A stretch of DNA of 64,000 nucleotides, from contig NZ_CP083555.1 of assembly GCF_025144465.1 (NCBI RefSeq), positions 1 to 64,000 of the forward strand, read 5' to 3'. Under the pieces are notes generated by a model. It saw only the letters and a program-made list of their open reading frames with translations. It was not told the origin of the DNA and ran no database searches. Source of the stretch: Leisingera sp. S132. Lineage in GTDB: Bacteria > Pseudomonadota > Alphaproteobacteria > Rhodobacterales > Rhodobacteraceae. Below, piece by piece: positions 52,038 to 59,837 of the stretch. The stretch's first letter is position 1. The number at the start of each line of letters is the position of its first letter. A program made the translations under genes and the position numbers.

Positions 52038-52358
52038 CTACGAACTTGTCCCAACTGGCGCGCGGTTGATCTGGCTGAGTTCTTCCATCACGTCGAACAC
52101 GTGGTCGCTGACGACCTCGATGCCGATCGCGTTCAGGCGGGGAATGTGCATGGCCTTGTAGGCCTCCAGATGCTCAAGGCTTTTGAACAGATAGGTGGAG
52201 CCAAAGTGATTGGTGCCGGCCTCATGGGTCCAGATTTTCCAGACAACGCCCGGTTCCTGGGCAATGCTCTCGGCAAGCTGTTTGGCGCCTTGGAGGAATT
52301 CTTCGGTGACGGGGCCATCATAGGTGAGGTGGATGTCCCAGATTTTCTGAGTGCTCAT
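52038..52358 (-). CDS. YdhR-like monooxygenase (dimeric alpha/beta barrel)
   Basis: The product (about 106 residues from the ATG at 52358) matches the small YdhR/monooxygenase-domain proteins (KIWDIHLTYDGPVTEEFL near the start and FKSLEHLEAYKAMH). They may act on aromatic compounds as dimers. The longer frame to 52553 runs through the membrane-protein gene and is rejected. It ends a MarR-led operon. Confidence 0.72.
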   Translation of the reverse strand: MSTQKIWDIHLTYDGPVTEEFLQGAKQLAESIAQEPGVVWKIWTHEAGTNHFGSTYLFKSLEHLEAYKAMHIPRLNAIGIEVVSDHVFDVMEELSQINRAPVGTSS

Positions 52359-52417
52359 GCGCGGGTCCTTTTGAGGAGTTGCAAGAAACGTGTGGTTGCG
52401 ATTGCATTGGGGCGGGC

Positions 52418-52792
52418 TCAGCCCTTGCGGAGCTGCAGGAAGCAGAGAGCTGAGAGCAGGGCGAAGAAGGCCGGGTCCGACCAGCCAAAGCCGGTGAAAA
52501 TACCTGCCGCACCGGCGTAAAAGGTGACAGCGAGGCCCAGCAGGTTGGTCCACATCAGGCCGGTCAGGACCTTGCGGCTCTCGCCGCTGCCGGAGGGCGC
52601 GTCACGGAACAGGAAGCTGATGACGGCGATGCCGCCGAGAAAGATGCTGTTGTGCTGCGACAGGAACCAGGCGTAGCGGTCGTTCAGCTCGACGCCGTAG
52701 TTCGGCCACAACAGGCCGGGTGCAAAGAACAGCGCCAGCGCGAAGAAAGCGTAGATCACGCTGTGCGCTGTCAGGAAGCTGCGGTTACTCAT
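52418..52792 (-). CDS. small four-helix membrane protein, unknown
   Basis: The 124-residue protein has about four predicted membrane segments (for example VIYAFFALALFFAPGLL and LTGLMWTNLLGLAVTFYAG) and few polar features. I do not recognise a named family. It overlaps the MarR gene by eight bases and precedes the small monooxygenase gene, so the three form an operon under the MarR protein. Confidence 0.65.
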   Translation of the reverse strand: MSNRSFLTAHSVIYAFFALALFFAPGLLWPNYGVELNDRYAWFLSQHNSIFLGGIAVISFLFRDAPSGSGESRKVLTGLMWTNLLGLAVTFYAGAAGIFTGFGWSDPAFFALLSALCFLQLRKG

Positions 52793-53249
52793 CGGTATGA
52801 TCCTTTCGGGTGTGGCGCATGCTGCGGCGGAGCCGGTTCAGCATCCGAATGGTCTGGCGCTTGCCGTCGGCGGGCAGGCCTTCAAAGATCTCCGCCAGCG
52901 CGGCGTTGTGGGCGGGCAGGAAGGTTTCGACCTTTGCCCTGCCTTCGGTTGTCAGGGACAGGACGCGGCTGCGCCGGTCCGTATCGCTGACCGATTTTTT
53001 AACAAGCCCGGAGCGGATCAGGTTCTTGATCACCACATCGAGGTTGCCGGAAGTTCCCAGCGCCCGTTCCAGCAGCGCATTCACCGTCATCGGGCCCTTG
53101 TTGCTGAGGGTTTCCAGCACGTCCCATTGTGACGCGGTCAGTCCTGCGGCCCGGAACGCCGGGCCGATCGCCCGATGGAACTGCTGGGCACTGCGCAGGA
53201 GGGCCAGAACCAGGGCCATGTTTTCGCGGTCATGTGTGATTCGTTTCAT
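52785..53249 (-). CDS. MarR-family transcriptional repressor
   Basis: The 154-residue winged-helix protein fits MarR: a dimer helix (RSAQQFHRAIGPAF), recognition region TASQWDVLETLSNKGPMTVN and wing with DTDRRSRVLSLTTEG. It probably represses its own operon and is relieved by a phenolic or oxidising ligand. A perfect palindrome lies just upstream. Confidence 0.88.
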   Translation of the reverse strand: MKRITHDRENMALVLALLRSAQQFHRAIGPAFRAAGLTASQWDVLETLSNKGPMTVNALLERALGTSGNLDVVIKNLIRSGLVKKSVSDTDRRSRVLSLTTEGRAKVETFLPAHNAALAEIFEGLPADGKRQTIRMLNRLRRSMRHTRKDHTDE

Positions 53250-53260
53250 GCTTTGGTATT

Positions 53261-53278
53261 TATCCCTATGTAGGGATA
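53261..53278. promoter_or_regulatory. MarR operator palindrome
   Basis: TATCCCTA-TG-TAGGGATA is a perfect eight-base inverted repeat, 12 to 29 bases upstream of the MarR start. It is the expected operator for MarR autoregulation. Confidence 0.75.
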
Positions 53279-53366
53279 CTTCAAGCTGCGCCTTTAAGGA
53301 AAATGGGAGCAGGTCGCCACTCCGTTGTTTTTTCTAAGCAATAAGCTGGTTCTGCGCCGGGAAAAC

Positions 53367-53389
53367 CTGCTGCGCTATTCGCGCAGCAG
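53367..53389 (-). terminator. terminator hairpin of choline transporter operon
   Basis: CTGCTGCGC and GCGCAGCAG form a perfect nine-pair stem over the end of the ATPase gene. On the minus strand it is followed by AGGTTTTCCC. Confidence 0.6.
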
Positions 53390-54406
53390 TGCCTTGAAGA
53401 TATCGGAATGATCCAGCCTGCCAATGATGTCGCGGCCATTGGACACGAAGTACTCTCCGCCGTCGTTCAGTTGCGCCCGCATCAGGTCCTTTACCGTCGT
53501 GTCGGCATCGCGCACCCGCGCGCCGGAGGGGACGGTACCGTTGACCGGCTTCATGATTTCGGCTGCATGAAGCACATTCATCGGATTCATGTGTGACACG
53601 AAGTTCCGCACATAGTCCGTAGCCGGCTTCAGCACGATCTCCTGCGGCGTGCCCAGCTGCACGATGCGGCCGCCTTCCATGATCGCAATCCGGTTGCCAA
53701 GTTTGATCGCCTCGTCCAGATCATGGCTGACGAAAAGGATCGTCTTCTTCAGGTCCGCTTGAAGCTCCAGCAGTTCGTCCTGCAGTTCGTTGCGGATCAG
53801 CGGGTCCAGCGCCGAGAACGGCTCATCCATCAGCAGCAGCGGCGCGTCGGTGGCAAAGGCGCGGGCCAGGCCCACCCGCTGCTGCATGCCGCCCGAAAGC
53901 TCAGAGACATTGGTGTTGGCCCAGTGCCCAAGATGCACCTTCTCTAGCTGCCGCATTGCCCGCTGAAGCCGCTCCTCCCGTGGCACACCGGCAGCCTCTA
54001 ACCCGAAGGCCGCGTTTTCCAGCACGCTGCGCCAGGGCAGCAGGCCAAACTGCTGAAATACCATCGACACGTCATGGCGGCGGAGGCTCCGCAATTCTGC
54101 GGCAGAGGCGGCGGCAAGATCCACAAGCCCGCCTTTGCTGCGCAGATGCACAGAGCCGGCAGCCAGCGGGTTGAGCCTGTTGGATGCCCTCAGGAGGGTT
54201 GATTTGCCGGAGCCGGACAGGCCCATCAGCACCGCAATCTCGCCTTCCTGCACGTCGAGTGAACAGTTGTGGACCCCCAGGATCTGTCCGGTTTCGGCCA
54301 TGACTTCTTCCCGGCTCAGGCCTGCGTCCATCAGCGGCAGGGCGGATTTCGGATTGTCGCCGAACACAATGCTGGCGTTTTCGAATTTGATGACTGGCTG
54401 TGCCAT
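53375..54406 (-). CDS. choV: choline ABC transporter ATPase
   Basis: The 343-residue protein matches the OpuAA/ProV/ChoV type of quaternary-amine ABC ATPase. It has Walker A GLSGSGKST, signature LSGGMQQRVGLARA, Walker B LLLMDEPFSALDPL and a C-terminal CBS-like part ending with DHSDIFKALL. It energises the permease and binding protein encoded upstream. It is the last gene of the minus-strand operon. Confidence 0.9.
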   Translation of the reverse strand: MAQPVIKFENASIVFGDNPKSALPLMDAGLSREEVMAETGQILGVHNCSLDVQEGEIAVLMGLSGSGKSTLLRASNRLNPLAAGSVHLRSKGGLVDLAAASAAELRSLRRHDVSMVFQQFGLLPWRSVLENAAFGLEAAGVPREERLQRAMRQLEKVHLGHWANTNVSELSGGMQQRVGLARAFATDAPLLLMDEPFSALDPLIRNELQDELLELQADLKKTILFVSHDLDEAIKLGNRIAIMEGGRIVQLGTPQEIVLKPATDYVRNFVSHMNPMNVLHAAEIMKPVNGTVPSGARVRDADTTVKDLMRAQLNDGGEYFVSNGRDIIGRLDHSDIFKALLRE

Positions 54407-54407
54407 A

Positions 54408-55241
54408 TCAGCTCCTTCCGGCTTTCAGCAGGCGGTCCAGTAGGATCGCGATGATGACAATGGCAATACCGACTTCGAAACCCTTGCCGACATTGACCTG
54501 GTTGAGCGCGCGCAGGGTGGGGACACCAAGCCCGCTTGCGCCGACAAGCGCGGCAATAACGACCATCGACAGCGACAGCATGATGGTCTGCGTCAACCCG
54601 GCCAGAATTTGAGGCATGGCCCAGGGCAGCTTCACCTTCCACAGCACCATCGCCGGGGTGGCGCCAAAGGCATCCGCCGTTTCCACCAGTGCAGGCGGCG
54701 TCGAGGAGATCCCGAGATAGGTCAGCCGGATCGGCGCCGGAACCGCAAACACGACGGTTGCGATCAGGGCCGGAACCGCGCCAAGGCCGAACAGCACCAG
54801 CGCTGGGATCAGGTAGACAAACGTAGGGATCGTCTGCATCAGGTCCAGAAGCGGCTGCAAAACCCGGTAGAGCCAGGGCCGCCCGGCGGCCAGCACCCCG
54901 ATGGGAACCCCGACCGTCATCGACATTGCGGTTGCCGCAAGTACAAGAGACAGGGTCTCGGTCGTCTCAGTCCAGTAGCCCTGGTTGATGATCAGCAGGA
55001 GGCCCAGCACTGCAAAGGCGGTCAAGGCCAGAGAGCGGTGCAAATACCAGGCCAGCCCTGAAACCAGGCCGACCAGCACCAGCGGATGCGGCATCTGCAG
55101 CAGCCACAGGGTGCCTGCGACGATGGCTCCGATCACCTCTGACAGCCCGTCAAAGAACCAGGCCATGTTGCCGGTCAGCCAGTCGACCATCAGCTTTGCC
55201 CAATGGCCGACCGGGATCTTATGTGTTTCAAGCCACTCCAT
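54408..55241 (-). CDS. choW: choline ABC transporter permease
   Basis: The product (about 277 residues from the ATG at 55241) is an OpuAB/ProW/ChoW-type permease with about seven helices and the cytoplasmic loop EtAdAFGATPAMVLWKVKLP. The 55241 start overlaps the hydrolase gene by 14 bases; the longer frame to 55301 is rejected. It forms the membrane channel for quaternary amine uptake. Confidence 0.88.
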   Translation of the reverse strand: MEWLETHKIPVGHWAKLMVDWLTGNMAWFFDGLSEVIGAIVAGTLWLLQMPHPLVLVGLVSGLAWYLHRSLALTAFAVLGLLLIINQGYWTETTETLSLVLAATAMSMTVGVPIGVLAAGRPWLYRVLQPLLDLMQTIPTFVYLIPALVLFGLGAVPALIATVVFAVPAPIRLTYLGISSTPPALVETADAFGATPAMVLWKVKLPWAMPQILAGLTQTIMLSLSMVVIAALVGASGLGVPTLRALNQVNVGKGFEVGIAIVIIAILLDRLLKAGRS

Positions 55242-56169
55242 GGCTTTCTCCAATTCTTGTCCTTGTGCCTGCAGTCGGCTCCAGCCAGTTGAGGGCGGCA
55301 TCGCACATCATAGGATCCAGAACATGCCCGACGCCCGGCAGCAGTTCGAAGCGCGCATCAGGGATCAGCGCGGCCGCTGCCTCGCCACGTTGCGGGGAAA
55401 TGCAGCTGTCGCGGTCGCCGTGCAGAACCAATGTCCGGCTTTGGATTAACTTGAGCAGCGGCCGCCGGTCCGGTGTGGTCAGAACCGCAAGTGCGTGGCG
55501 GGCTGCGCCGCCGCAAGAATACCCCGCGGAGAAAGCAGCGTTGACTTCGCTCCGAAGCTCCGGCGTGTCGGTGAGGCGGCCCGCGCCATAGGCCAAAGCG
55601 TCTTCCAGCAGGTATGTCCGGATCAGTTCCGGATCCGAAGGCCGGGTGAACAGACGCGCCATCCGGCACTTGGAATCCGCGTCGCCATCGACTTCGGCGG
55701 TTCCGTCGTTGCTGGCCAGCTGCACAAAGCGCCCAGCCCGCGGGCCCGCGGCGGCAGCAACCAGCTGGCTGATCATGCCGCCCATGGAGAACCCGATGAT
55801 GTCGAAGGTGCCGACCTGCAGGCGGTCCAGCAGCGCCAGGACATCATCCCGCATGTCAAAAAGGGAATACGGGGCCAAATCCTGGGCGGCCGCGGTATCG
55901 CCCTGCATCCAGATCCCGGCAGCAAGCGGCTCGCTGTCTTCACCGCAGCGCGGCGACTTTCCAGCATCGCGGTTGTCAATGCAGATGACCCGGCGGGTTT
56001 CCGACAGCTGCCGGGTAAAATCCGCGGGCCACTCGATCGCCTGCATGCCTAGCCCGACCAAGAGGACAACGGGATGGGCAGCCGGATCACCGGCTTCCCA
56101 GTAGCCGAGCTGCACCGGCTGGCCGCTTGCCTTGGCGGTGTGAGGAACGAGCCACTGCACGATGGTCAC
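55228..56169 (-). CDS. alpha/beta hydrolase inside choline transporter operon
   Basis: The 313-residue protein has the alpha/beta hydrolase fold with nucleophile Ser in GFSMGG, Asp in HGDRDSC and His in GVGHVLDP. It resembles small esterases and RdmC-like methylesterases. It lies between the binding-protein and permease genes, overlapping the former by four bases and the latter by 14, so it is translated with the transporter. Choline-ester or betaine-ester hydrolysis is an attractive guess from position, not from sequence. Confidence 0.82.
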   Translation of the reverse strand: MTIVQWLVPHTAKASGQPVQLGYWEAGDPAAHPVVLLVGLGMQAIEWPADFTRQLSETRRVICIDNRDAGKSPRCGEDSEPLAAGIWMQGDTAAAQDLAPYSLFDMRDDVLALLDRLQVGTFDIIGFSMGGMISQLVAAAAGPRAGRFVQLASNDGTAEVDGDADSKCRMARLFTRPSDPELIRTYLLEDALAYGAGRLTDTPELRSEVNAAFSAGYSCGGAARHALAVLTTPDRRPLLKLIQSRTLVLHGDRDSCISPQRGEAAAALIPDARFELLPGVGHVLDPMMCDAALNWLEPTAGTRTRIGESHGVA

Positions 56170-57092
56170 TCCAGCCCCGCATAGGCTCGGACTGCGGGCA
56201 GGCCCGGTCCGCCTGCAAGCGTGTCAACTCCGTCCAGCCAGCCATCCAGCATATCCGGGTGCTGCTTGATCAGCCGCAGCGCCGCCTCTTCGGGATCTTC
56301 GCCATCGTTGATGATGTAACCCATGCCTTCGCTTTCTAACGGCACGGTAAAGTCCAGCTGGGCGATCAGGCGCCCGATGTTCGGGCATTCCCCGGAATAA
56401 CCCGCGCGGGTCTGGGTATGCACGGTCGCAGCCCCGAAGTCCGGACCGAAATAGTCGTCGCCGCCGCTCAGATACTCGATGTCAAATTCCACATTCATCG
56501 GGTGCGGCGCCCAGCCCAGAAAGACGACCCAATCCTCCCGCGACACGGCCCTGCGCACCTGCGCCAGCATGCCTTGTTCCGAGCTCTCTACAACGTTCCA
56601 GCCGCCCAGCCCGAAGGCATTCGTGTCGATGATATCCATCATCTGCGTGTTTGAGCCGGGCTCGATGCCGTAGAAGCGGCTGCCGAACTTGTCCGCATGC
56701 GCGGCGAGGTCGGCAAAGCTGGTAACGCCCGCCTCATACACGTACTTCGGCACGGCAAAAGTGTATTTCGCCCCTTCCAGGTTCTGGTTCACCGTCTCGA
56801 TGGCATCGCCTTCGATATAGGGTGCGAAATAGGTTGCCATGGCAGGGTCCCAATATCCCAGGAACAGGTCCAAATCGCCGTTGACCATCGCCTCGTATGT
56901 GACCGTGGTGCCGAGCACCTTTGTTTCCGCCTCATACCCCAGCCCCTTCAGCAGCACGGATGCCACACCAGAAGTGAGCGCCAGGTCCGTCCAGCCCGGC
57001 TCCGCCATCCGGACTTTCTCACAGGATGCTTCGGCCAAACCCGCCCCCAGAAGTGAAATGCCAAGGGCAGCTGAAATCGAGAATGTTTTCAT
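56166..57092 (-). CDS. choX: choline ABC transporter binding protein
   Basis: The 308-residue product has a signal peptide ending at AEA-S and matches ChoX-type choline-binding proteins, with aromatic pocket residues in AEPGWTDLAL, LGYWDPAM and FLGWAPHP. It gathers ligand in the periplasm. It is the first gene of the operon and divergent from a BetI-like repressor. Confidence 0.88.
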   Translation of the reverse strand: MKTFSISAALGISLLGAGLAEASCEKVRMAEPGWTDLALTSGVASVLLKGLGYEAETKVLGTTVTYEAMVNGDLDLFLGYWDPAMATYFAPYIEGDAIETVNQNLEGAKYTFAVPKYVYEAGVTSFADLAAHADKFGSRFYGIEPGSNTQMMDIIDTNAFGLGGWNVVESSEQGMLAQVRRAVSREDWVVFLGWAPHPMNVEFDIEYLSGGDDYFGPDFGAATVHTQTRAGYSGECPNIGRLIAQLDFTVPLESEGMGYIINDGEDPEEAALRLIKQHPDMLDGWLDGVDTLAGGPGLPAVRAYAGLE

Positions 57093-57109
57093 TTTGTCCT
57101 CCCAAGTTT

Positions 57110-57149
57110 ATAGACTCGATGGTCTATTAATAGTCTGATAGGTACTATT
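57110..57149. promoter_or_regulatory. two inverted repeats, candidate BetI-type operators
   Basis: ATAGAC-N6-GTCTAT (57110-57127) and AATAGT-N9-ACTATT (57129-57149) lie in the 108-base divergent region between choX and the TetR gene. They are related in core sequence and could bind two repressor dimers, controlling both directions. Confidence 0.6.
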
Positions 57150-57200
57150 TGACACCCGAGTCAACAAAATATTTACTTTGAGCAATTCTGGGAGAGCGAG

Positions 57201-57866
57201 ATGAAGCGGACGAAACTGTGGCGGCTAAGGACCGAGGAGTATTCCAAAGCAGCCTTCGAAGTCCTTAGTGACGAAGGGCTTTCCGGAACCACCGTGGAGA
57301 AGGTCGCCAAGCGTGCGGGCGTCTCGAAGACCAACGTCCTGCACTACTTCGGAAACAAGGCCCGGCTACTGGAAATGGCTTTACGCTACGCTAATGCCGA
57401 CTTGGCCCGAGATGTACGAGCGCTGATGATTCGCTCAAATACGCCTTGGGAAAGGGTCTACTCAGTGATCGAAGCTAATTTTTCGCGGCAGTATTTCACG
57501 CCCAAACTCTCACACGCCTGGTTGTCGCTGCTCGCGGAAATCCCGTACAATCCGAGCTACCAGAGGATACAGACGGCCATTCACCAGCGGATGCACTCGA
57601 ACCTGATGCATGCACTAAAGCAACTGACCGAGCAGGAGAGGGCAGAAGAAATCGCTCTGGCGATATCGGCGATGATTGATGGCCTATGGTTGCGTTGCGG
57701 CCTGCATGAAGGGGGCATTGGCCGCGACACCGCCCTGCAGCAGATGGAGTTACTGATGGAGTCACTGTTCCCTGACTGCCCTGAACGGTTGGCTGCAAAG
57801 GCTCGCATTGAAGAGATCCAATCGATTTTGACGCCCTATGAAGCCCCTCTGCGACGGGAAATTTGA
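57201..57866 (+). CDS. BetI-like TetR-family repressor
   Basis: The 221-residue protein has the TetR HTH (GTTVEKVAKRAGVSKTNVLHYF, about residues 29-50) and a BetI-type C-terminus with EGGIGRDTALQQM. BetI repressors respond to choline and control choline uptake and glycine-betaine synthesis. It is divergent from the transporter operon, and two dyads lie between them. No betA or betB gene is in the window. Confidence 0.85.
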   Translation: MKRTKLWRLRTEEYSKAAFEVLSDEGLSGTTVEKVAKRAGVSKTNVLHYFGNKARLLEMALRYANADLARDVRALMIRSNTPWERVYSVIEANFSRQYFTPKLSHAWLSLLAEIPYNPSYQRIQTAIHQRMHSNLMHALKQLTEQERAEEIALAISAMIDGLWLRCGLHEGGIGRDTALQQMELLMESLFPDCPERLAAKARIEEIQSILTPYEAPLRREI

Positions 57867-57909
57867 TCAGATCAATGACAGGTGAGGGCTTTGCGCAAAG
57901 CATCCGCTA

Positions 57910-59832
57910 TCACCCACCCAACAACTCCTCAATGAAATCCTCCTGCCGGTCGAGCGCTGCTTCCCACTCCTTCGGCACCGCCGCTTCCCGTTCGAGCGTC
58001 TCTGGCTCTGGCTGCCAGTGCCCAACCTCCATCGTCCTCACGCTCATCGCACGCGCCTCGCGGCGCTGTGATCGATCCCGGACAGGCGCGCGTTCGGCTG
58101 GTTTCGCCTGCTCGTCTGCGCCGACCTCGTCTTCACCGTCGCCTCCCCAAGGACCCACGCCCTGCACGCTCGGTGGGTACGGGAACGGCTGGTCCTCCTG
58201 GCGGGCGAGCATGTCCTTGAAGAAGGGATCATCGTAATACTTGATCCGGCTCGCCTTGATCGGATGCTGAGGCGAGGCGAGGATGATCACCTCGTCGGGG
58301 TCCATCAGACGCGCTTCGGTCTCGGAAAGCAGCGGCCGTTCTTCCAGACGCGCTGAGGTCGAGGTCGCCCCGAGGAAGCCTTTGTTGCGTCCATACATCC
58401 GGGTCACTGCCTCGCGGGTGGTGCTGCCGACGGCTGCGGAAACCTCCTTCACCGTGCGCTGGTCGCGGGGCGTAATGTAGAGCTTGAGCCCTGCCCCATT
58501 CTCAAGACTTTCGCGGCCCTCGGGTCCGTAGATGCGGTCGAGCGAGGCCAGCGACTGCGCGATCATCGCGACTCGGCCGCCATAGCTCGCCAGGGAGTGG
58601 ATCGCGCGTTCGAGATAGGGCATGGCCCCCATCTGCTGGAATTCGTCAATCATCATCATGACGGGCCAGGGCTCGTCCGGGCCCGGTTCGTTTAGGCGGA
58701 TCGACGAGATGAGATCGGCGAACATCAGGCGCAGGAGCGGCGCCAGCGTCGCGATGTGATCTTCGGACACCGCGATATAGAGCGACTGCGGGGTTTTGCG
58801 GAAGGTCGAGAAATCGAAGTCGCTCGCTTCGGTGGCCGAGCGTACCGCCGGGTTGTCCCATTGTTTGAGACCGGCCGTCATCAGCGCCTGGATGTTCGAG
58901 GTCAAGAGACGCGACGAGGCCGAGGCCGCATTGGTCCAGAGTTCGCGCAGGATGTCTTCTTCGGCCTCGTCGGCATAGGTCTTGTACTGGGCGTTCTTGT
59001 ATTCGCCGCCCGCAACGATCTTGTTCACTTCGCCAAGGTTCGGGGTGCCACGCTGGATCGCCAGCAGGCAGGCCGCAACGAAGATCGACTTGCCTGCCTC
59101 AGAGAAGGTGTCGAGCTGCTTGTTGTCCTTGTCGAGGAAGAGGTCGGCCAGGATCGAGACCTCGGTGAAACGCTGCGCGAATGTCGGGGCCTTGGCGATT
59201 CGGGCGAGCGGGTTGTAGCGATGCGTGGCATTGGCCCAATCAAAGGGGCTGAAGCGATAAACCTCATCGCCGTTGAGCGCCCGGAGCCGCGCGGTCTTCT
59301 CGAAGTTCTCGCCCTTCACGTCGAGCACCACGACCGAGCCCGCGAAGCTCAGGAGGTTCGGGATCACAAAGCCCACACCCTTACCGGCGCGGGTCGGGGC
59401 CACCATCATCACATGCGGGATGGTAGTCGAGGAGATGAACTCCGCCTTCGAGGTCGGCGCGCCAAGCTTGCCGCAGACGAAGCCTTTGCCCGGGGCCTGA
59501 AGCATGTCGTTCTTCTTCAGTTCTGTCTTCGTCTGCCAATGGGCCGAGCCGTAGTCGTCCCGCTCCTTCTTCCAAGTCCAGGCGAGCGCCAGGGATCCGA
59601 GACCAATCGCCCCGAAGCCGACAGCGCCAAACCCCACCTTGAAGGCCTCGGGATGCGCCATGCGGGTGCCGGCGCTGGCTTTCCAGAGCGCCAGCATATC
59701 AAAACTCTGAAACCCGGTTTTCAGGGCAAGGGTCAGGTAGAAGGCAGCGACAATGGTGCCGATGACGGCGCCGCAGATCACGCCGAAGAGGAGCGCGGCC
59801 CAGAGGGGAAGTGTCTTGGTCATGGTGGTCAT
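57910..59832 (-). CDS. virD4: VirD4/TraG coupling ATPase
   Basis: The 640-residue protein has two N-terminal membrane helices, Walker A APTRAGKGVGFV, Walker B MMMIDEFQQM and a C-terminal acidic/charged tail. It recruits the relaxase-DNA complex to the VirB channel. It is on the minus strand, downstream of the relaxase gene after six bases. It lies more than 14 kb from virB11, separated by metabolic cargo. Confidence 0.92.
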   Translation of the reverse strand: MTTMTKTLPLWAALLFGVICGAVIGTIVAAFYLTLALKTGFQSFDMLALWKASAGTRMAHPEAFKVGFGAVGFGAIGLGSLALAWTWKKERDDYGSAHWQTKTELKKNDMLQAPGKGFVCGKLGAPTSKAEFISSTTIPHVMMVAPTRAGKGVGFVIPNLLSFAGSVVVLDVKGENFEKTARLRALNGDEVYRFSPFDWANATHRYNPLARIAKAPTFAQRFTEVSILADLFLDKDNKQLDTFSEAGKSIFVAACLLAIQRGTPNLGEVNKIVAGGEYKNAQYKTYADEAEEDILRELWTNAASASSRLLTSNIQALMTAGLKQWDNPAVRSATEASDFDFSTFRKTPQSLYIAVSEDHIATLAPLLRLMFADLISSIRLNEPGPDEPWPVMMMIDEFQQMGAMPYLERAIHSLASYGGRVAMIAQSLASLDRIYGPEGRESLENGAGLKLYITPRDQRTVKEVSAAVGSTTREAVTRMYGRNKGFLGATSTSARLEERPLLSETEARLMDPDEVIILASPQHPIKASRIKYYDDPFFKDMLARQEDQPFPYPPSVQGVGPWGGDGEDEVGADEQAKPAERAPVRDRSQRREARAMSVRTMEVGHWQPEPETLEREAAVPKEWEAALDRQEDFIEELLGG

Positions 59833-59837
59833 CCCCC

